Virus record (IMG/VR): IMGVR_UViG_3300032797_000632
Span: 62,001 to 126,000 of that record
Reading direction: 5' to 3' (one strand)
Source: a virus
Length of the DNA stretch: 64,000 bases
Part shown: positions 1-8,126 of the stretch, piece by piece
Position numbering within the stretch: the first letter of the stretch is position 1
Layout of the letters: each line of letters begins with the position of its first letter
Notes under the pieces: generated by a model
The model's database searches: none
Told to the model about the DNA's origin: nothing
The model's input: only the letters and a program-made list of their open reading frames with translations
Made by a program: the position numbers and the translations under genes

Positions 1-1
1 C

Positions 2-232
2 CCCGGGGCGTATGTGCAAAAGGGGCAGGCGAAGGGCATGGAGGCCACCACGCAGAAGGCAATGGCCAAGGACATGCTTGAGAGGGCCAAGGAAAAGGCC
101 GGGGAAGGGGACGAAAAGGCCGTAAGGGGCACGATCAAGCCCACAAGCGAGGAATTGTCCTCCCTTATCAAGGCCGTGGCCCCACGGGCGTTTGATGCGG
201 TACGAGAAGACATGGTGGAGGAGCTGGCATAG
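2..232 (+). CDS. C-terminal fragment of a phage protein (truncated by window edge)
   Basis: The reading frame is open to the left edge of the window, so the true start probably lies outside; the first in-frame start codon visible is GTG at 14. The visible part is about 75 residues, Lys/Glu/Ala-rich and probably helical, ending in a more ordered segment (APRAFDAVREDMVEELA). The stop codon overlaps the GTG start of the next gene, which implies translational coupling. The position just upstream of the tail genes suggests a head-tail connector or virion protein, but no family was recognised. Confidence 0.55.
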   Translation, partial: PGAYVQKGQAKGMEATTQKAMAKDMLERAKEKAGEGDEKAVRGTIKPTSEELSSLIKAVAPRAFDAVREDMVEELA

Positions 233-828
233 TGTTTTACTACCGGCTGACAAAAAAGGCGTCCCTCGAGCTGATAAACTATTTCAAGAAGTGCTTTTTC
301 GCCTGGGAAAAGGGGCGGATTCAATTTGCGGACGGGCAAAACAAGATCCCGTTATGCAAGATGCCGGAGGTCATGCGGGAGGAGAAGTGGGAGCTTCGGA
401 CATATCCGGCGGTCCTCGTGGGGTCCCCCCGGGGCGATCCTTTTCCAATGTCCATCAACAAGGATTATATGGACACGGACGAGACATACGGGAAGCCGGT
501 CTACGGGTCCTATGTGGAAATGACCCTGCCGGTTTCCACGATTGCGGAAACCCGGGAGGAGAGCAACGACCTGGCGGACTTCTGCCTGATGATGATCCTC
601 CGCCCGGACGCCAAGGAATATCTTCTCGGGTTGGGGATCGAGATACCGAAGCCCCCAAGCCTAGACGGAGACTCCTACCTCAAGGATCAAACATCGGAGT
701 TTGGGCTCTACCGGACGGACATAGGAGTGTCCCTGAATTTTCATTGGGCAGAGATATTCGATCCGCTTGAGACGGTGCTGGATATATTCACGGATCCGGA
801 GTTTGTGTCAGCGTTTGAATTGATATAG
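232..828 (+). CDS. Putative neck/tail completion protein
   Basis: The 198-residue protein starts with GTG overlapping the previous stop codon. It is a mixed alpha/beta protein without membrane segments. It has the size and place (a little before the sheath gene) expected of a tail terminator or neck protein that caps the tail tube at the head end; this is inferred from gene order alone. A TnpB element now separates it from the sheath gene. No sequence motif identifies the family. Confidence 0.5.
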   Translation: MFYYRLTKKASLELINYFKKCFFAWEKGRIQFADGQNKIPLCKMPEVMREEKWELRTYPAVLVGSPRGDPFPMSINKDYMDTDETYGKPVYGSYVEMTLPVSTIAETREESNDLADFCLMMILRPDAKEYLLGLGIEIPKPPSLDGDSYLKDQTSEFGLYRTDIGVSLNFHWAEIFDPLETVLDIFTDPEFVSAFELI

Positions 829-845
829 AATATTATAAAAGAGGG

Positions 846-865
846 CCGGCCACCAAACTGGCCGG
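846..865 (+). terminator. Hairpin after the putative neck gene
   Basis: An inverted repeat CCGGCCA - 6 nt - TGGCCGG lies 18 bases after the stop codon of the preceding gene. No T-run follows, so it could be a transcript-stabilising hairpin or a Rho-type stop rather than an intrinsic terminator. It also lies beyond the 3' end of the minus-strand TnpB, where an omegaRNA would be expected, so it could be part of that RNA. Confidence 0.35.
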
Positions 866-902
866 GGGTTGCCGGGGCCCCATCCCGGGGCATGGAGGAA
901 AC

Positions 903-1001
903 ATGGGATACTTTGACACTCTCCCGATCAAGATGCCGGGGGATTCTCGGGACTTGTGGTGCAAGGGTACCGAAGGGCCTGCCCGGCCCTTAAAATGTTA
1001 A
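903..1001 (+). CDS. Small ORF, possibly the 5' remnant of a gene hit by the TnpB element
   Basis: An ATG at 903 sits behind a strong ribosome site (GGAGG at 894-898) and opens a 32-residue frame beginning MGYFDTLPIKMP. The 3' end of the minus-strand TnpB gene overlaps most of it. A good start and ribosome site on a frame this short suggest that the original gene was cut by insertion of the element, but no clear continuation is seen beyond the other end of the element. A genuine short peptide is the alternative. Confidence 0.4.
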   Translation: MGYFDTLPIKMPGDSRDLWCKGTEGPARPLKC

Positions 1002-2067
1002 GGGATGCGTTGAGATCACGATGGATGGTGAGACCACAGTGAGGACAGCGATGGATGCGGATGCTCAGGTCTTTGGGCACGAGGATTCCGCACCGGGAGC
1101 ACACCTGCGAGGTGTTCTTGGCCGGGACTTCGACGATCTGGCGGGCAACAGCTTCTTCCGCTTTTTGCCTGAGAATCGTGAAGAACCCGAACCACGCCAC
1201 ATCCCTCATGGATTTGTTAAGCGATCTCCAACTATTCCAAGATTTCATTTGTTCGATATAAATAATGTCATAGCTTTTGAGCAGACTGTTGGCAGTCTTA
1301 AAATGGAAGTCCCGACGCTGATTAGCGATCTTGGCGTGGGTACGGGCGACAAGAATTTGGGCCTTGTGCCTACGGCCAGAACCCTTCTGCCTCCCATCTT
1401 TCCGACGCTGGCGCATAGCAAGCTGGCTCTCGGATTGTTTGAAGAATCTGGGGTTGTCGACGATCTTTCCGTCGCTGGAGGTAAAGAACGATTCGCATCC
1501 CACATCGATGCTGGCCTCCCTGCCCGTTGGTGGCATGGGTCGGGTAGGAACATCATCGCAGGAAAAGGAAACAAACCATTGGCCAGCAGAGGTTCGGCGG
1601 ATAGTTACGGTCTTTATTTTTCCTTCGATGGGGCGGGAGAGGCGGATTGTGAATCGGCCTACCTTCTTGATAATCAGATGTTTGCCGTTGAGCTTCCATC
1701 CTGCCTGTTCGAGGGTAAAGGAATCGTAGCGATCCCGGCCCCTAAACCGAGGCAATCCTGGCCTATTGTCTCCCAGTTTCCATTGCTTTATTCTTCGAAA
1801 GAAACCTTTGTAGGACGAATCCAATCGTTCAAGGACATCTTGGAGAACTTGCGAACCGACCTTACTGAACTCGGGGAATTCTGCCTTCAGAGCAGGAAGT
1901 TCTTTCATCTGGGCATATTTATTGATGGATATTCGGTTTTGCCTGTAGGCGGAGATCCGTTGCTCGAGAGCAGTGTTATACAATCGACGGCAAAGCTCAA
2001 GCCACTGTTCGGCTCGCCGAATAGTTTGAGAATTGCCCTTAATAGAATATCGGAAGGACTTTTTCAT
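928..2067 (-). CDS. tnpB: TnpB, RNA-guided nuclease of an IS200/IS605-type element
   Basis: The 379-residue protein is full length for TnpB. It has an N-terminal helical/wedge part, then RuvC motifs: IDVG near residue 189, YIEQMK near 268, and HRDLNAS near 350 carrying the last Asp. A zinc ribbon (CSRCG ... CPHCG, about 323-345) lies between the last two. The catalytic D-E-D set therefore looks intact. TnpB proteins cut DNA guided by an omegaRNA made from the 3' end of their own gene. No TnpA transposase is nearby, so this is a solitary IS1341-like copy. It is antisense to all surrounding tail genes. Confidence 0.9.
   Translation of the reverse strand: MKKSFRYSIKGNSQTIRRAEQWLELCRRLYNTALEQRISAYRQNRISINKYAQMKELPALKAEFPEFSKVGSQVLQDVLERLDSSYKGFFRRIKQWKLGDNRPGLPRFRGRDRYDSFTLEQAGWKLNGKHLIIKKVGRFTIRLSRPIEGKIKTVTIRRTSAGQWFVSFSCDDVPTRPMPPTGREASIDVGCESFFTSSDGKIVDNPRFFKQSESQLAMRQRRKDGRQKGSGRRHKAQILVARTHAKIANQRRDFHFKTANSLLKSYDIIYIEQMKSWNSWRSLNKSMRDVAWFGFFTILRQKAEEAVARQIVEVPAKNTSQVCSRCGILVPKDLSIRIHRCPHCGLTIHRDLNASLNILRAGQALRYPCTTSPENPPAS
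973..991 (-). ncRNA. Hairpin at the tnpB 3' end, candidate omegaRNA element
   Basis: A perfect inverted repeat AAGGGCC - TGCCC - GGCCCTT lies inside the last codons of tnpB. In IS200/IS605 elements the 3' end of tnpB and the adjoining right end are transcribed as the structured guide RNA. This hairpin is in the right place to be part of it. The guide segment would lie further along the minus strand, towards lower coordinates. The RNA itself is inferred. Confidence 0.4.
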
Positions 2068-2182
2068 GATCCTTGCACCAATCCAAAATTCGCATATTAC
2101 CTAAGGAAAATCAAGTGTTTAATGGCTATTTAATTATCGGTAGAGGTAGGTAGTTGTTTGGTCGAAAGGAGGTAGTAGAAAA
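2068..2182. other. AT-rich spacer between tnpB and the zinc-finger gene
   Basis: This 115-base stretch is richer in A/T than the flanking tail genes and probably contains the left end of the TnpB element. Its last part holds a strong ribosome site (AAGGAGG, 2166-2172) for the GTG start at 2183. No other gene or repeat is seen. Confidence 0.4.
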
Positions 2183-2485
2183 GTGAATTACTGCAAAATA
2201 TGTGGAGAGCAAATCTCCGGGAAGACGGGTCTTAAGAAGCACCTGGAGAAAGTGCACCCCGAGGTGTCGAAGAGAAAGTATGAAGCGATGGAGAGGCTGA
2301 TACCCGATGCGGGAATGGCGGTCTGGCACCGGCGTCAGGATCTGCAGAAGGCTTTTCCCGAGCCGCTGAACATGGAAAAGGGGATCGGGGCGAACAAGAA
2401 CTACCTCGAATGGATGAAGAAGTGGGGCGTCAAAGAGGAGCCGGAGATCGCCGAGCACTTCAAACAGACGGAGGGAGGTAATTAA
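2183..2485 (+). CDS. Small zinc-finger protein next to the tail sheath gene
   Basis: The 100-residue protein opens with CKICG followed about 13 residues later by HLEKVH, a C2H2-like zinc-binding arrangement. The rest is helical and charged. The GTG start is chosen because AAGGAGG lies 10 bases upstream. The stop codon is directly followed by the sheath gene, so the two are probably co-translated. It may be a small virion or assembly factor; the function is unknown. Confidence 0.65.
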   Translation: MNYCKICGEQISGKTGLKKHLEKVHPEVSKRKYEAMERLIPDAGMAVWHRRQDLQKAFPEPLNMEKGIGANKNYLEWMKKWGVKEEPEIAEHFKQTEGGN

Positions 2486-2487
2486 CC

Positions 2488-3807
2488 ATGGCGGAGAGAG
2501 CACCTGGCGTAATCGTAACCGTCGTCCCGGATGTTGCGGCCGTGGCCCCGCCGCTGTTCGAGCGGTACCCATGCATCATCGGGGCTGGCGAGACTGAGCT
2601 TCCGTACTACGACGAGAATGTCGAGAGGGCGGCCTACGGGGACATCGACCCGCTCGCCCACTCGGGCGTCAATCGGATCCTGCAGATCGGGGACATTCCC
2701 GGGCAGGACAAATACGAGGAGGGCGTGGACTTCGTCCTCACCGGCGATTCCGTGGAGTGGCTCCCGGGTGGCTCGAGGCCGGTCACCGGGGTGACATACT
2801 ATGTGAGCTACACCACCGACCTGCCCGCCTCGGCGTTTCTGCCGAAGCTGTACTTCGACGGGAACACAATCATCAGCGAGCACGGAAACAAGACCAAGGT
2901 GGCGGGGGGGATCAACCCTGCGGTGGTCGCCGCCATCATCGCCCTGGACAACGGATCGAAGGGCGTCTACATCATCCAGCTCGACCCGTCCAAGGGGAGC
3001 CTCGATAACCAGTATCTCGATGCCATCGAGAAGCTGGCCACCATCCAGGATGTGAAGCTGTTCGTCGTCCCGCTGGATGTGGACTCGGATGTCACCGCCG
3101 CCCTCTTTAACCACTGCGTGATCTTCTCGACCCCGCAGAGGAAACAGGAGCGGACGCTGGTGGTTCCGGTGGCCAAGAACACGGACTACGCCACCTTCCG
3201 GAACATGCCGTCGCTTTTCCGGCATAAGAGGGCGCACATTCCCGCCTGCTACAACGGGGAAGTCACCCTCATCGGATTCTCGGGAACCTTTAACCAGGTC
3301 TACGCCGGGGTGGCGGACATCGCCAAGTGGTGCTCGGGGGACGTGGGCCAGACCTACTCCGACGAGCCCCTGTCCGACTTCCAGTGCATCGCCGATTTCA
3401 CCGGCCCGCAGATCGACAACCTGGTGGGAGTGGGCGTGTCGCCGATCAAATCGGGAAGCGGGATCCCGAGGCTGGTGATGGGCATCACCACCGATGTCAG
3501 CACGGCCATCAACGAGGACCTCGGTATCCAGGACATTGAGGACTATGTGAAGAAATACTGGCGGGACGGCATGTGGGGCATCTACCGGAACGCGCGGATC
3601 GTCCCGGGCTTCGCCGACCAGCTGGTCAACTCCTCGATCGGGATGCTCGAGCGCCTGATCACCGACAAGATCGTCACCGCCTACCGGGACATCTCGGCCA
3701 TCCCCGACCCGGTGGAGCCGAGGAAATTCCGGATGTTTGGCAGAATCCAGCCCACCTTCTCCCTGCAGTGGCTGGATGTCGAGTGGGTGTTCTCGGCCAG
3801 CGTTTAG
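2488..3807 (+). CDS. Contractile tail sheath protein
   Basis: The 439-residue protein has the hallmarks of myovirus sheath subunits: an N-terminal APGV segment, a central domain (about residues 150-330) resembling subtilisin-like sheath domain I, and a conserved C-terminal part with RIVPGFADQL, an IDKIVTAYR-type helix, and a closing strand around RIQPTFSLQWLDVEWVF. Sheath subunits polymerise around the tail tube and contract to drive it through the envelope. GGAGG precedes the ATG. The tube genes follow immediately, in the usual order. Confidence 0.9.
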   Translation: MAERAPGVIVTVVPDVAAVAPPLFERYPCIIGAGETELPYYDENVERAAYGDIDPLAHSGVNRILQIGDIPGQDKYEEGVDFVLTGDSVEWLPGGSRPVTGVTYYVSYTTDLPASAFLPKLYFDGNTIISEHGNKTKVAGGINPAVVAAIIALDNGSKGVYIIQLDPSKGSLDNQYLDAIEKLATIQDVKLFVVPLDVDSDVTAALFNHCVIFSTPQRKQERTLVVPVAKNTDYATFRNMPSLFRHKRAHIPACYNGEVTLIGFSGTFNQVYAGVADIAKWCSGDVGQTYSDEPLSDFQCIADFTGPQIDNLVGVGVSPIKSGSGIPRLVMGITTDVSTAINEDLGIQDIEDYVKKYWRDGMWGIYRNARIVPGFADQLVNSSIGMLERLITDKIVTAYRDISAIPDPVEPRKFRMFGRIQPTFSLQWLDVEWVFSASV

Positions 3808-3839
3808 GTCAGCAGGGCTAAAAGAAGGAGGAAAGGCAG

Positions 3840-4301
3840 ATGCCAGACCAGATTGATGCATTGGCGGGAAAGATAAGCCACGCCGTATTTTACGCCTACC
3901 AGATCACGGTCAACGGGCAGGTGGTCGGGAGCCTCCAGAATTTCGGGGCGACCTCGAGCCAGGACGCCGAGCGGGTCCGCGAGATCGACTTCGCCCAGGG
4001 CACCCGGGTGCTTGAGATCCTGGCGGGCGGCACGGACATCCGGCTGCGGGCCGAGCGGGTCCAGCTGTTTCTCAAGCCCCTTTTCAAGGCACTGGGGCTC
4101 CCCGACGGGGAGTCCCTCGAGGACTACAAGGGCCCCTTCGACATCCTGGAGACCGAGAAGCGCCCCGATGGGTCCAAGCGCCTGAGGCGGTACCACGGGT
4201 GCGTGATCGCCAGCTACGAGCGGGCGATAACCGTCGGGACGATCCACATCGCCGAGCGGTGCGACATCGAGTGTGCCTGGATGGATGGTGCCGACTCGTA
4301 G
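3840..4301 (+). CDS. Tail tube protein (copy 1)
   Basis: The 153-residue protein directly follows the sheath gene, where myoviruses encode the tube subunit. The fold appears beta-rich with the repeated pattern VNGQVVGSLQNFG near residue 23 and YHGCVIASYERAITVGTIHIAER near the C-terminus (given in part). Tube subunits stack as hexameric rings to form the DNA channel. The following gene is a clear paralog with the same landmarks. AGGAGG precedes the ATG. Confidence 0.8.
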   Translation: MPDQIDALAGKISHAVFYAYQITVNGQVVGSLQNFGATSSQDAERVREIDFAQGTRVLEILAGGTDIRLRAERVQLFLKPLFKALGLPDGESLEDYKGPFDILETEKRPDGSKRLRRYHGCVIASYERAITVGTIHIAERCDIECAWMDGADS

Positions 4302-4313
4302 CGGTTCGATGAG

Positions 4314-4787
4314 ATGCCCAATCTGCCGTGGACTAGACACGCCGTATGGTATGCCTACGACATCAGGGTCAACGGGCGGATTGTGGGCAGTCTGCAGAAT
4401 GTCGGCTCCGAATTCAAGCAGGACCTCGAGCGGATAAGGGAGCTGTTTGAGAACACGGGGACCCGGGTTCGGGAGATGGTCCCCGGCAAGACGGACATAA
4501 GCCTGAGGGTGGAGCTTATCCAGCTCTACCGGACCCCGCTTTTCAGGGCCCTCGGGTATGAGGTTTACAGCCTCGAGCAGTTCAAGCACAAGTTCGATGT
4601 CGTCGAGCGGGAACACTGGCCCGACGGCACGGTCATTCAGAGGGTATACCACGACTGCATGATCGCATCCTACGGCAGGACGATAGCCACCGCCACGGCC
4701 CATGTGGCCGAGCGGGCGGACCTCGAGGTTGGGTGGGTGTCCGGCGGGAAGTCCCCCCTCGGGGACATAACCGGCGTGTTCGGGTAG
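4314..4787 (+). CDS. Tail tube protein paralog (copy 2)
   Basis: The 157-residue protein is colinear with the preceding one: it shares AYDIRVNGRIVGSLQNVG near residue 15, the RE/RVELIQLYRTPLF segment near 65, and YHDCMIASYGRTIATATAHV near 113. Divergence is large, so the duplication is old. One copy may form the bulk tube and the other an end-cap or tube-initiator ring, as with T4 gp19 and gp54; which is which cannot be told. The ribosome site is weak. Confidence 0.75.
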   Translation: MPNLPWTRHAVWYAYDIRVNGRIVGSLQNVGSEFKQDLERIRELFENTGTRVREMVPGKTDISLRVELIQLYRTPLFRALGYEVYSLEQFKHKFDVVEREHWPDGTVIQRVYHDCMIASYGRTIATATAHVAERADLEVGWVSGGKSPLGDITGVFG

Positions 4788-4806
4788 AGAACGAAGGGAG
4801 GATGAG

Positions 4807-5310
4807 ATGGCGGACATGATGGATCCAATCGCTCAAATGTTTTCGGTGGGCAGGGCCTTTTCGGAAAAGATTGAGGTCCTGCCCGGGGTCCGGATCATCT
4901 TCCGGGTCCTGAGCCCCCGCGAGCAAATCGAGGTGGGCGAGGCTATGCAGAGGCACTCAAACGGGGATTCCCGATTCCTGGAAATCATGCTTCAAACACT
5001 CGCCCGGGCGATTTATGTGCTGAACGATGGCATGGCCCTCATCCTAGATCAAACGGCGTGCGATGATATGGCCAAGACGCTGGGGCGCCAGCCGAACAGG
5101 GTGGACCAGGCGTATCACATACTTTCCACGAAAGTGGAAAGGCCCGTTGTGGAGCTTATGTACACGGAGTACATGGCGTTTTACGCCAAGCTCTACGAGG
5201 GGATCGACGAGCTTAAAAAAAAATTGAAGCCAGTCCCGCCTGGCGAGCAGACATCGAAATCTGCAAGTACTTCCGGGTCCTCCCAACCGACCATCGATTC
5301 CAAGACCTGA
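4807..5310 (+). CDS. Tail assembly chaperone (G-like short product)
   Basis: The 167-residue product lies between the tube and tape measure genes, the invariant place of the tail assembly chaperone. These proteins coat the tape measure protein during tail assembly. The last 28 residues (after LKKKL) are low-complexity Pro/Ser/Thr. A nine-A run at 5215-5223 lies in frame as AAA AAA AAA and lets some ribosomes enter the -1 frame, which stays open for 130 residues and gives a longer product. The ATG follows GGGAGGATGAG. Confidence 0.85.
   Translation: MADMMDPIAQMFSVGRAFSEKIEVLPGVRIIFRVLSPREQIEVGEAMQRHSNGDSRFLEIMLQTLARAIYVLNDGMALILDQTACDDMAKTLGRQPNRVDQAYHILSTKVERPVVELMYTEYMAFYAKLYEGIDELKKKLKPVPPGEQTSKSASTSGSSQPTIDSKT
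5217..5223 (+). promoter_or_regulatory. Programmed -1 ribosomal frameshift site (A AAA AAA)
   Basis: In the zero frame the run reads CTT AAA AAA AAA TTG, giving the slippery heptamer A AAA AAA. Shifting back one base reads ATT GAA GCC AGT and continues without stop to 5615. Tail assembly chaperones of many long-tailed phages use the same -1 shift at this point between G and T products. Confidence 0.8.
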
Positions 5311-5615
5311 ACGATATCCAGAAGTTGGCGATGATTCACGCCATCGTCGAGAGCAGGGAGGAGGATGCACAGAGGGCCCGTATGCTTCTGGAGGAGATCA
5401 AGCCGTGGATCAATCCCTTAATGTGGAAAAAGATGGAGGAATCGAAGGAGGTTCGGAAAAACATCCTCGAGTCCGAGGACTTTAAGGATCTTGGAGGCTG
5501 GTATCTGGACGAGGAGGGAAACTTGAAGCATCCGTTGATTGATGATGATGCCGGGAAGGAAAAGCGACCCACAGAGGAATACCATCCCTCTTTCGGTCCG
5601 GCACCGGAGGCATAG
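5223..5615 (+). CDS. Tail assembly chaperone, -1 frame extension (T-like domain)
   Basis: This frame has no convincing independent start but is continuous with the upstream gene after a -1 shift. The joined protein would be 269 residues. The extension reads WRADIEICKYFRVLP and RFQDLNDIQKLAMIHA just after the shift, typical of an ordered helical domain, and continues acidic and helical. In lambda-like systems the T domain recruits the tail tube protein to the tape measure. Context (next gene is the tape measure) supports the call. Confidence 0.8.
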   Translation: MEASPAWRADIEICKYFRVLPTDHRFQDLNDIQKLAMIHAIVESREEDAQRARMLLEEIKPWINPLMWKKMEESKEVRKNILESEDFKDLGGWYLDEEGNLKHPLIDDDAGKEKRPTEEYHPSFGPAPEA

Positions 5616-5618
5616 TCG

Positions 5619-8126
5619 ATGCCAGAGGTAAGAGCAGAGGAGCTTGTCGTTTTCAAGCCCGACAAGGCGGGGCTTGCTCAGACGCAAGCGGCGATCATCG
5701 CGCTTGAGGGTACGCGCAAGAAGTTCCTCGAGGACCAAAGAAAGATCATCGATGTGATGTCCAAGCAGGTGGGCGGGCAACTCAAGGGCCTCGAGGATCT
5801 CACTAAAAAAGAAAGGGAGCGGAGGGACAATGTCCGTGCCATACACGGGATAATGGGGATGATCGCCCGGGATAATGCCGAGTTGGGCGGGCAGATAGGG
5901 GAGTATCTGGAGCGGGTGAAGGAATCCACGGCGGAGGGTAAGGAGGGAGCCGTGGAGGCGGCCCAGGCCGAGCGAGAGCGTGCACAGGCGATATTGAGCA
6001 CATTGGACATGATCGATGGATTGATCGAAGGCGAGAAGGGGATCAATCGGGAGCAGGAGGAGTATCTAAACAGGCAGAAGCAAGAGTTGATGGGGGCCAA
6101 AGATATATACGAGGTGCAGAGCAAGAAACGGGAGATCAGCAAAAAGCTCGGGGTGGAGCATAAGAGGGAAACGGATCTTCTGCTGAAGGATCTCGGGCTA
6201 GTCAAGCAAAAAACGGTGATTGACGAAAAGGATGCAAAGATAATAAAGGAAAGAATTAAGGGTTTGAGTATAGAACAACAATGGGCGTTTAGGTCCGCCC
6301 AACTGCAGGCCCAAACAATGCGGATCACGGAGTTTCAGGGGATGAGGCTTGAGACGGTGAATGGTCTGACGGGGGCTATCAACAAGAAGACGGGGGAATG
6401 GTACGGCACGATGGCCAAGATGGGAGTATGGGGGCTAGTGGCTGCGGCGGTGGCGGGTGTGGCGAGGCACATGCAGATGATGGCGGCGGGAGGTATGCAG
6501 GTGAGCGCCCACATGAGGCAGGGGGCGGTTGATGCTGAGCAAATGGTCAATTGGACGGGGAAGATGCAGCTGGACTTCGGCATGGGGAGGGATGAGGTTC
6601 TCGGGCTGACACAGTCGCTATCCGAGGCTGGCATGAACTTGACAGAGATAGATGGCGAGATGGAAAAGATATATGCTCGCCAATTTTTATGGGGAGTGGA
6701 GACGGGAAAACAGGTAGAGATGATTCGCCATATTCAGTACAACACCCGGACGACCGCCAGCGAGGCAAGCGGGTTGCTGGATATTGCGATAGCTACTGGC
6801 AGGGAGCTCGATGCTTGGTCGGTGGAAGAGGTCGTAACCCAGATGGGGATTTTCACAAAGGATCTTCGTGGTGGGAAGATGGATGCCCTAACCACGATGG
6901 CACTTTTCAAAACCATAGCTGCTACGGCGGAGACCGTCGGGGGCCACATGAATGTGTTCGCTGGCATGTCCAAGGATGCCCGGACGACGATAATGGGCAT
7001 GGTAGGAAACATGGAGGAGATGAGTGCACAGCAGTTAGTGTTCATAGCACAGAACTACAAGTTTCCCGAGGGTATAAAGGGGGCGGCGGAGCAGGTCCAA
7101 TACCTGCGGAAGGCGTTCCAGGGGCTGGCCATTGATGAGGCGACTGGAAAACCTATTGATGCCATGAGGGCCAAGGCCGAGGCTCTCGGATCAATATTAA
7201 AGACGACCATGGGAATGATGCCAAAGACGGCAGGTCCAATGCAGGTGGAGTTTCGCATGACGGAGCTGATGACCAGAATGTTTCCCGATTTGGCGAAGGT
7301 CGCCCCGGAGATGGCCTCGAAGCTAGTCCCGCTCATACCGCTCATGGAGAGCGGGAAAAACATTCAGGATGAGTTGCTGGCCGTTTACAAGGATGCGGAG
7401 GCCAAGGTTCCCAACCAGCAAAAGATAGCGCAAGATCAGCTTGATGAGGCGAAAAAAACCTCGTTTTACTCCATGGGGATAAAGGAGATGCTGGCGAGGC
7501 TTGTCGGGTTGGTTGCTTCGATAATATCCAAATTCCCGGGCCTAGGGGGGCTACAAGAGGAAATAGGCAAATTGCAAGAGCAATACCAGGAAACCGGAGA
7601 ACCCATAATGCGCTACAGGTTGGGGGAAGAGTTGTATGAAAAAGTTGGGGATGAGATGAAGAAGGTGACTGCCAAAAGGGAGGATATTGTAAAGGCGTCC
7701 GGCGTGCCCGTGGCTGAGGTGCAGGTTGCATCGTTGGCTGCCGCCGTCGCCGCAGGGGGCAAAGGAAAGATAGGGGAACCAGCGAAGAGCGAGGCTACCG
7801 CCAAGGAGATGATAGCTGCACTCGAGAAAACATTAGAGGCAAAGGCAAGGGAATTAAGAATGCTAGCCGCTCCCAAACCCGGCGAAGGCTTTGGTGGTGA
7901 GGGAATACAACGATTGCCAGAAAAGGGCAAGCGGGAATTAGCGAACATAATTCAGGCGGTGGCCTTAGTGAAACACGAGACCCCGCTGGAGCTTCAAACC
8001 AGAATGAGGATAAATTTGGATCTGACCAGCTACTACGACCCACGCAAGCAAGAGCATATAATCGAGCAGAAGGACACAAGGGGCAAACAGAGCAGGGTGG
8101 CAAAGGGAGGTAGCAGAAAACCATGA
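5619..8126 (+). CDS. Tail tape measure protein
   Basis: The 835-residue protein has a long charged N-terminal coiled-coil region (about 1-230), a Gly/Ala/Met-rich hydrophobic stretch (WGLVAAAVAGVARHMQMM, about 265-290) and mostly helical remaining sequence with further hydrophobic segments (RLVGLVASIISKFPGLGGL near 625). This is how tape measure proteins look: they set tail length and later help DNA cross the membrane. At about 1.5 angstrom per residue the tail would be roughly 125 nm long (inference). GGAGG precedes the ATG by 8 bases. Confidence 0.9.
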   Translation: MPEVRAEELVVFKPDKAGLAQTQAAIIALEGTRKKFLEDQRKIIDVMSKQVGGQLKGLEDLTKKERERRDNVRAIHGIMGMIARDNAELGGQIGEYLERVKESTAEGKEGAVEAAQAERERAQAILSTLDMIDGLIEGEKGINREQEEYLNRQKQELMGAKDIYEVQSKKREISKKLGVEHKRETDLLLKDLGLVKQKTVIDEKDAKIIKERIKGLSIEQQWAFRSAQLQAQTMRITEFQGMRLETVNGLTGAINKKTGEWYGTMAKMGVWGLVAAAVAGVARHMQMMAAGGMQVSAHMRQGAVDAEQMVNWTGKMQLDFGMGRDEVLGLTQSLSEAGMNLTEIDGEMEKIYARQFLWGVETGKQVEMIRHIQYNTRTTASEASGLLDIAIATGRELDAWSVEEVVTQMGIFTKDLRGGKMDALTTMALFKTIAATAETVGGHMNVFAGMSKDARTTIMGMVGNMEEMSAQQLVFIAQNYKFPEGIKGAAEQVQYLRKAFQGLAIDEATGKPIDAMRAKAEALGSILKTTMGMMPKTAGPMQVEFRMTELMTRMFPDLAKVAPEMASKLVPLIPLMESGKNIQDELLAVYKDAEAKVPNQQKIAQDQLDEAKKTSFYSMGIKEMLARLVGLVASIISKFPGLGGLQEEIGKLQEQYQETGEPIMRYRLGEELYEKVGDEMKKVTAKREDIVKASGVPVAEVQVASLAAAVAAGGKGKIGEPAKSEATAKEMIAALEKTLEAKARELRMLAAPKPGEGFGGEGIQRLPEKGKRELANIIQAVALVKHETPLELQTRMRINLDLTSYYDPRKQEHIIEQKDTRGKQSRVAKGGSRKP

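Larger units (their letters stand above)
928..2110 (-). mobile_element. Solitary TnpB insertion element (approximate ends)
   Basis: A single minus-strand tnpB sits within a co-oriented tail operon, between the neck-like gene and a small zinc-finger gene. The exact ends cannot be fixed by eye because such elements make no target duplications. The right end should lie near or just beyond the tnpB stop codon, and the left end somewhere in the AT-rich stretch at about 2070-2160. Confidence 0.55.

Noticed and set aside
1021-2133. Long + strand open frame across tnpB
   Set aside because: It is the antisense of a well-supported TnpB with all motifs. Its own sequence has no family features and no ribosome site.
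2482-4817. Long minus-strand open frames opposite sheath and tube genes
   Set aside because: High-GC codon bias makes the opposite strand open. They mirror the recognised tail genes, have Arg/His/Pro/Asp-heavy composition and no ribosome sites.
5336-6634. Minus-strand Ser-rich frames opposite the chaperone and tape measure genes
   Set aside because: They are antisense images of Glu/Lys/Ala-rich coiled-coil codons, without starts preceded by ribosome sites.
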